Shown one piece after another: positions 59,347 through 64,000 of a DNA stretch of 64,000 nt. Origin of the DNA: an uncultured Verrucomicrobiales bacterium (GTDB taxonomy: Bacteria > Verrucomicrobiota > Verrucomicrobiia > Verrucomicrobiales > Akkermansiaceae); the NCBI GenBank assembly GCA_937901085.1, contig CALCHQ010000102.1, positions 24,024 through 88,023 of the forward strand, in the 5' to 3' direction. The number at the start of each line of letters is the position of its first letter. Positions within the stretch are counted from its first letter, which is position 1. The notes under the pieces are model-generated. The model did no database searches. It saw nothing but the letters and a program-made list of their open reading frames with translations, and had not been told where the DNA came from. The position numbers were made by a program, and so were the translations under genes.

Positions 59347-61383
59347 ATGTTCAATTTGTTCCGCAAACTGTTTTTGGCGCTGATGCTCACAGGTCTCTGC
59401 TCAGCAGAGTGGAAATCCCCACACCCTCTGTCTCTTGAAGAAGAAGCCCCCAATGCCCTGATTCCCTTTCCCCGCGAAGTGAAGTGGGAAAAGGACAAAC
59501 TGCAACTCCCCGATGCCGCGCATTGGGTTCTGAAAAGCAAAGCAGCCGGGCTGGAGGATAAGGACAACTGCGTGCAGCTGGCCTGGACCGGGCTGATGAA
59601 AGACATCAAGGGCAAGGGGAAGGAGAAACTCACCGTCAAGCTCAAAAAAGCCAAGGATTTTTCCGACCGTATGCAGGAAGAGGGCTATACCCTCAGTATC
59701 ACCCCCAAGGGAATCACCATTACGGCAGCAGCCCGTGCAGGCTTCTTCTACGGTCTGCAGACCCTGCGGCAGCTGGTCAACGGCAAGAAGAGCATCCCCT
59801 GCTGCACCATCAAGGACTGGCCTGCTTTCAAATACCGCGGCTACATGCAGGACTGCGGCCGTAATTTCCGCAAGATTGAGCGACTCAAAAAGGAAATTGA
59901 CCTGGCCGCCCGCCTCAAGATCAACACTTTCCACTGGCACCTGACTGATTACCCGGCCTGGCACATCCAGTGCAAATCCTACCCCGAACTCAATGCCGCC
60001 AAACACCGCACGCGCGACCTGAACGACACCTACAGCTACGCCGAAATCCGCGAGCTGTTCGAATACGCACGCAGCCGCTGCATCACCATCATCCCGGAGC
60101 TGGACATGCCGGGCCACAGCGCCTATTTCGAGCGGGCCTTCGGCTTCAAGATGCACACCCCGGAGGGCATGAAGATTGTCAGCAAGCTGCTGGATGAATT
60201 CTGCAAGGAAATTCCGGCCAGCATCTGCCCCATCGTCCACTTCGGTGCCGATGAGGTGAGAATCCCCAATGCTGCCGAATTCGTCGGCATGGTGACCGGC
60301 AAGCTGCAGGAACACAACCGCATTCCTGTGCAATGGGCCAGTAACCGTGACCTGCCGGTGGCTGATACCTCCATCGAGCAACGCTGGGGTGAAGGTCCGA
60401 ACACGGCAGACAAATCCATCAACCCGGAGCGTATCACCCGCCGCGCTTTCGATTCCACCATGGGCTATGCCAACCTGCTAGACCCGGCCATGCTGGTGCG
60501 CCGCTACTTCTTCATGCGCCCCTGCGGTGTTGCCGAGGGAGACGAGAAGAAACTCGGCACCATTATCTGCATCTGGCCGGACGGCAAGGTGGACAACAAG
60601 GAATGGATTCCGGGCTTCTGCGCCATGTGGCCGGGCATGATGGCCATGGCCGAGCGCGCCTGGGTCGGCGGAGAGGCCAACGGCGATGCCCTGCCCCTGG
60701 CAATGCCGGCTCCCGATACCGAGGCGGGCAAGGCCTACTCCCTATTCGAACGCCGTATGGCAAAACTCCGCAAGAGCATCTTTGCGGATGAAGATTTCCC
60801 GGTATGGGAAGAAAGCAATATGCGCTGGACCGTCGTGGAACCCACCGGCAAGGATAAAGTAAATACCACCCGCGAAGCAGTGCTAAGCGGCAAGATGGAT
60901 GGTCTCACCACCCGCCAGGCATACTGCGCCAACCTGTATTTCCGCACCCGCCCCGATACGGGCTACCTGGGCATGTTCATGAACTCCCGCCCCGGCAACA
61001 CAGTCTGGGCTACCACCACCATCAAAGTCAAGAAGGCCGGGAAGTATCCCTTCATGATTGGTTTCGATGCTCCCGCCCGCTCCAACCGCCGCTGGACAGG
61101 TGTGCCGAAGAACGGAGATTGGTCACAGGCCGGGACCCGAATCTGGATTAACGGCAAGGAAGTCCGTAATCCGCGCACCTACCGCAACGCCGGCAAATTT
61201 GCCCACCCCGGCAATGCCTGGAACTTTGAAAACCCGCTGGATATAGAAGAAATCTGGTGGTCTCTTGACCCCACAGAACTGGAACTCAAAAAGGGAGAAA
61301 ACACCATCATCATTGAACAACCCTACATCGGCGAGCATCAATCCTGGGGTATCTCGTTCATTCCCCTCTTCCCCCATGCCTGA
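59347..61383 (+). CDS. GH20 beta-N-acetylhexosaminidase, exported
   Basis: Removes terminal beta-linked N-acetylglucosamine or N-acetylgalactosamine by substrate-assisted catalysis (678 residues). A signal peptide (1-19, ending GLCSA) is followed by the GH20b domain (about 30-150) and the barrel: FKYRGYMQDCGRNF, INTFHWHLTDYPAWHI, then IVHFGADEV with the catalytic pair D302-E303. A beta-rich C-terminal domain (about 500-678) may bind carbohydrate. It is exported, in line with mucin glycan or chitobiose use. No lipobox is evident. Together with GH110 it supports a mucin-adapted lifestyle. Confidence 0.92.
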   Translation: MFNLFRKLFLALMLTGLCSAEWKSPHPLSLEEEAPNALIPFPREVKWEKDKLQLPDAAHWVLKSKAAGLEDKDNCVQLAWTGLMKDIKGKGKEKLTVKLKKAKDFSDRMQEEGYTLSITPKGITITAAARAGFFYGLQTLRQLVNGKKSIPCCTIKDWPAFKYRGYMQDCGRNFRKIERLKKEIDLAARLKINTFHWHLTDYPAWHIQCKSYPELNAAKHRTRDLNDTYSYAEIRELFEYARSRCITIIPELDMPGHSAYFERAFGFKMHTPEGMKIVSKLLDEFCKEIPASICPIVHFGADEVRIPNAAEFVGMVTGKLQEHNRIPVQWASNRDLPVADTSIEQRWGEGPNTADKSINPERITRRAFDSTMGYANLLDPAMLVRRYFFMRPCGVAEGDEKKLGTIICIWPDGKVDNKEWIPGFCAMWPGMMAMAERAWVGGEANGDALPLAMPAPDTEAGKAYSLFERRMAKLRKSIFADEDFPVWEESNMRWTVVEPTGKDKVNTTREAVLSGKMDGLTTRQAYCANLYFRTRPDTGYLGMFMNSRPGNTVWATTTIKVKKAGKYPFMIGFDAPARSNRRWTGVPKNGDWSQAGTRIWINGKEVRNPRTYRNAGKFAHPGNAWNFENPLDIEEIWWSLDPTELELKKGENTIIIEQPYIGEHQSWGISFIPLFPHA

Positions 61384-61429
61384 AAAAGCGGCATGACAAC
61401 CTTCAAAAGAAAGCAAACACGCAAGATTC

Positions 61430-61458
61430 TTGACTTTCCTCCGTATTCATAGTAGACA
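61430..61458 (+). promoter_or_regulatory. promoter of the truncated exported protein gene
   Basis: TTGACT (61430-61435), a 17-bp spacer and TAGACA (61453-61458), giving a leader of about 24 nt before the ATG at 61489. It is the last element with the composition of the first organism. Confidence 0.55.
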
Positions 61459-61488
61459 CTTAGTCAGCAACCATCCCTCACCCCTCTT

Positions 61489-61683
61489 ATGAAAAAGACC
61501 TACATCATGATTCTCTGTGGTCTGGCAATTGCCGGTGCCACCACGACCTACTGCTTCTCGCAGGGGCATCAGGAACCGGCTCCTGCAGCAGAACCAGAAG
61601 CTGCAGCAGAGCGAGCAGCGCGCAAAGCAACTCGAAGCAACACTTCAGAACAAGGAGCGCGAATTGGAGCGCAAGATCGCTGA
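61489..61683 (+). pseudogene. exported protein gene cut at the organism junction
   Basis: The reading frame begins with a convincing signal peptide (KKTYIMILCGLAIAGATTTY and FSQ) under its own promoter, but after about residue 30 (near 61,575) the frame runs in the wrong phase through RNase Y coding DNA and stops at 61683. Only the first 25-30 codons therefore belong to the original gene; the rest is an artefact of the join. The identity of the intact gene cannot be told. Confidence 0.6.
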
Positions 61684-62914
61684 GTATGAGAAGCGCAACG
61701 AGCAGCTCAATGCCCAGATGCAGAATGTGGAGAGCCGCAAGGAGGAACTCGCAACAGTCATCCGCCAGCAGAATGAGCGTCTTGAGCAGATCTCTGGTAT
61801 GAGCTCTGAGGAGGCTAAGAATATTCTTGTAGAGAATATGAAGAATGAGGCTAAGGCTGAGGCTGCGGCTTTCGTATCGGAGACTATTGAGGAGGCTAAG
61901 CTCTCAGCATCTAAGGAGGCTAAGCGTATTGTCATCGCCTCTATCCAGCGTGTAGCTACTGAGACAGCTATAGAGAATGCTGTTACAGTATTCAACATTG
62001 AGTCTGATGAGGTTAAGGGTCGTATTATCGGTCGTGAGGGTCGTAATATCCGTGCGTTGGAGGCAGCTACTGGTATCGAGATTATCGTAGACGATACCCC
62101 TGAGGCTATCATTCTCTCAGGTTTCGATCCTGTTCGTCGTGAGATTGCGCGTCTTGCTTTGCATCAGCTCGTAACCGATGGTCGTATTCACCCAGCTCGT
62201 ATCGAGGAGGTTGTTGCCAAGGTTAAGAAGCAGATCGAGGAGGAGATTATCGAGGTTGGTAAGCGCACAACTATTGACCTTGGTATTCACGGTCTTCACC
62301 CTGAGCTTATCCGTCTTATCGGTAAGATGAAGTATCGTTCATCATATGGTCAGAACCTTTTGCAGCATGCTCGTGAGACTGCTAACTTGGCAGGTATCAT
62401 GGCTGCTGAGCTTGGTCTTAACCCTAAGGCAGCGCGCCGTGCAGGTCTTTTGCATGATATAGGTAAGGTGCCTGATGATGAGCCAGAGTTGCCACACGCA
62501 ATCATCGGTATGAAGCTTGCGGAGAAGTATAAGGAGAAGCCAGATGTATGCAACGCCATCGGTGCGCACCACGACGAGACCGAGATGACCTCGCTCATCG
62601 CACCTATCATCCAGGTATGTGACGCTATCTCTGGCGCTCGCCCAGGCGCTCGTCGCGAGGTTGTAGAGTCTTATATCAAGCGCCTCAAGGAGATGGAGGG
62701 CATCGCACTCTCTTACCCTGGCGTGGTCAAGACCTATGCCATCCAGGCAGGTCGCGAGTTGCGCGTAATCGTGGGCGCAGACAAGCTCACCGACCAGGAG
62801 TCTGAGGCACTATCACACGACATAGCAAAGAAGATTCAGGACGAGATGACCTACCCAGGTCAGGTGAAGATTACGGTCATCCGCGAGACTCGTTCGGTAT
62901 CATACGCAAAGTAG
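61577..62914 (+). CDS. rny: ribonuclease Y, 5' truncated, Bacteroidales-like
   Basis: Endoribonuclease that initiates mRNA decay. What remains has part of the coiled coil (NQKLQQSEQRAKQLEATLQN and later), a KH domain (IGREGRNIRALEAATGIEI), and the HD domain (GLLHDIGKVPDDEPELPH and NAIGAHHDE). The normal start, a membrane helix and about 60 residues of coiled coil, is missing: the open frame runs upstream only to an ATG at 61517 whose first 19 codons are read out of phase in the preceding gene. Codon use (GGT, CGT, GAG, GCT) is quite unlike everything upstream and fits Bacteroidales. The frame ends with a good terminator. Confidence 0.88.
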   Translation, partial: RLLQQNQKLQQSEQRAKQLEATLQNKERELERKIAEYEKRNEQLNAQMQNVESRKEELATVIRQQNERLEQISGMSSEEAKNILVENMKNEAKAEAAAFVSETIEEAKLSASKEAKRIVIASIQRVATETAIENAVTVFNIESDEVKGRIIGREGRNIRALEAATGIEIIVDDTPEAIILSGFDPVRREIARLALHQLVTDGRIHPARIEEVVAKVKKQIEEEIIEVGKRTTIDLGIHGLHPELIRLIGKMKYRSSYGQNLLQHARETANLAGIMAAELGLNPKAARRAGLLHDIGKVPDDEPELPHAIIGMKLAEKYKEKPDVCNAIGAHHDETEMTSLIAPIIQVCDAISGARPGARREVVESYIKRLKEMEGIALSYPGVVKTYAIQAGRELRVIVGADKLTDQESEALSHDIAKKIQDEMTYPGQVKITVIRETRSVSYAK

Positions 62915-62940
62915 TGATAGGCTACCCTATCACAAAAAGC

Positions 62941-62978
62941 AAACCACCCAAGGAGCATATCCCTGGGTGGTTTCTTTA
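62941..62978 (+). terminator. rny terminator
   Basis: AAACCACCCA (62941-62950) pairs with TGGGTGGTTT (62964-62973), with a short internal AGG/CC match, followed by CTTTATT. Confidence 0.85.
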
Positions 62979-62999
62979 TTATGAATGTCGTGATTGCAA

Positions 63000-63692
63000 C
63001 TACGGCAACAGCTGAAACTTTACCTGTATGGTGTGAGTGATTGTGGTCTCGGCAAACTCCATAGGCTCTGCCTCCTTAGCGTATGCCTCGGACAAACCAT
63101 CATAGCTGCTGATACCACGAATCCTTACGCCGCTGTTGACATTAAAGTAAACAGCGCCATTGCTGTTATAGTCCTGAATATATGTGCATGAGCCTATCTC
63201 CTGCTCGATAGCTTCTGCCAGCACCTCGGCATTACGCTTTGCATCGCGCATAGCCTCACGGCGTAACTCCTCGCGTATAGCATCGAGGTTGGTGCAAGTG
63301 GCACGACTCAATGACACGCTGTGCAGATTGAGCTCCTCGAGCGCAGCAAGTGCCACAGAGAGTCTCTCCGCACCATGCACGACAAACTCATAGTCGCGCG
63401 TTGCAAGAGCACCACGACGCATGTAGGAGCTGTAGTTGTTCTTAAGTCGCAGTGCCTCCTCCGTATCGAAACCTGCTGACTTCAGGCTCTTAATGATAGA
63501 CCGCTCCTGCTCGTCGAGCGATATGCGGCCCTTGGTGTCGGTCTCGCTGATGGTGATGGCTACGGTAAACTTGTCGGGCGTAACCTTGCGCTCGGCATAA
63601 CCGTTTACTACAACCTCGTCGCGCACACTCTCCTGCGCCGAAGCACCCCACGCCACAACAAGCATAAGGGCGCAAAGAATAAATCGTCTCAT
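63000..63692 (-). CDS. SIMPL-domain (DUF541) exported protein
   Basis: A 230-residue protein with signal peptide (1-19, ending WGASAQ) and a SIMPL domain: VVVNGYAERKVTPDKFTVAI is the family start, and the C-terminal TTITHTIQVKFQL its last strand. SIMPL proteins are periplasmic, some form rings, and their function is poorly known. Codon use is Bacteroidales-like. It converges with rny across the terminator. Confidence 0.85.
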   Translation of the reverse strand: MRRFILCALMLVVAWGASAQESVRDEVVVNGYAERKVTPDKFTVAITISETDTKGRISLDEQERSIIKSLKSAGFDTEEALRLKNNYSSYMRRGALATRDYEFVVHGAERLSVALAALEELNLHSVSLSRATCTNLDAIREELRREAMRDAKRNAEVLAEAIEQEIGSCTYIQDYNSNGAVYFNVNSGVRIRGISSYDGLSEAYAKEAEPMEFAETTITHTIQVKFQLLP

Positions 63693-63781
63693 AGAAATTC
63701 AGTATGGATTTTATATATTTAACGCAATCGCTTAAGAGGATATTGTATTGTCGTGCGCAATAATGGGGCTAACCCTTGCCG

Positions 63782-64000
63782 CTATATCTCCTCCATGCGC
63801 CACTCCTCGCAGTCGTTCACGAGTTCGCTGCGCTCCTCGGGGGTAGGCTCAATGGCATATGTTACGAGGTAGTTATCCTCAGCATCGAAGTGGTTGACAA
63901 AGGTCTTGGCTACCCTATCGGCATCACCTCCGCAATAATCTATGAGGTTGCTAATGAGGTCGTTCCACATATTGTCGTCATAGTCGCGCGACTCGCTATC
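63782..64000 (-). CDS. small acidic protein, 5' end beyond the window
   Basis: The frame has an ATG at 63970, giving 62 residues, but it stays open to the window edge on the minus strand (DSESRDYDDN precedes that methionine), so the true start may be outside. It is acidic and helical, with a TYAIEPTPEERSELVNDCEEW stretch split around a proline pair. It resembles hypothetical proteins of Bacteroidales in style, but no family is recognised. Confidence 0.45.
   Translation of the reverse strand, partial: DSESRDYDDNMWNDLISNLIDYCGGDADRVAKTFVNHFDAEDNYLVTYAIEPTPEERSELVNDCEEWRMEEI

Noticed and set aside
61577..62914. Horizontal transfer of rny into the first organism
   Set aside because: The gene has lost its 5' end at the join, the upstream gene is also cut, and the following unrelated genes have the same foreign composition, which fits an assembly chimera better than a functional transfer.
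1..64000. rRNA, tRNA, CRISPR arrays and insertion sequences
   Set aside because: No rRNA-like stretches, no cloverleaf with a CCA end or regular repeat-spacer pattern, and no transposase-like frame or terminal inverted repeat pair were seen by eye. A dedicated search could still find a divergent tRNA.

Overview
The window is two pieces of DNA from different organisms. Positions 1 to about 61,575 are a GC-rich, gene-dense chromosome that looks like a mucin-associated Verrucomicrobiota, close to Akkermansia. Reasons: a GH110 alpha-galactosidase and a GH20 hexosaminidase, both with secretion signals; a giant beta-strand-repeat protein ending in a PEP-CTERM anchor; branching enzyme, glycogen synthase-like and GH57 genes; and codon use rich in GGC, CGC and CTG. 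From about 61,575 to the end the sequence switches abruptly to Bacteroidales-like DNA (RNase Y, a SIMPL-domain protein and a small acidic protein rich in GGT, CGT and GAG codons). RNase Y lacks its N-terminal membrane helix exactly at the switch, so a chimeric assembly is the most likely explanation.

Layout. 1-8.3 kb: glycosyltransferase, beta-CASP RNase, an orphan phage tail-type protein, a C-GCAxxG-C-C protein, NAD synthetase and a MerR regulator. 8.3-15.3 kb: OYE-type oxidoreductase, KhpA-PriA, a secreted thioredoxin-fold pair around a nitroreductase, and panC with a LolD-type ATPase. 15.4-24.9 kb: one long operon led by a three-gene GTPase/GAP1 module, followed by a phosphodiesterase, a phosphopantetheinyl transferase, a CPBP protease and thiL. 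24.9-26.7 kb: an AT-rich gap (possible oriC) and dnaA. 26.7-31.8 kb: an Rrf2 regulator coupled to GH110, gltX, queA, DUF805. 31.8-38.8 kb: a 2,336-residue S6 (IgA-protease-like) serine protease with beta-strand repeats and PEP-CTERM. 38.9-48.7 kb: nadK-argB-corA, thioredoxin, glgB, BASS transporter, PgpH-like HD hydrolase, Sel1 protein. 48.8-61.4 kb: CDF transporter, PUR-like protein, glycogen synthase-like/GH57 pair, acyl-ACP thioesterase, isochorismate synthase, HdeD, SOD, PP2C phosphatase, RNase R and GH20.

A recurrent feature is promoter placement. Near-consensus TTGACA/TATAAT promoters, almost all with a 17-bp spacer, sit 6-7 bp in front of the start codon of at least nine genes, so that transcription should begin at the A of ATG. 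Leaderless mRNAs therefore appear common here, and they also fix several start codons. No rRNA, tRNA, CRISPR array or insertion sequence was recognised.

The most interesting content is the GTPase/GAP1 three-gene module, the S6 protease that carries a PEP-CTERM tail instead of a beta-barrel, the NAD synthetase whose glutaminase cysteine is glycine, the leaderless promoter pattern, and the inter-phylum junction.
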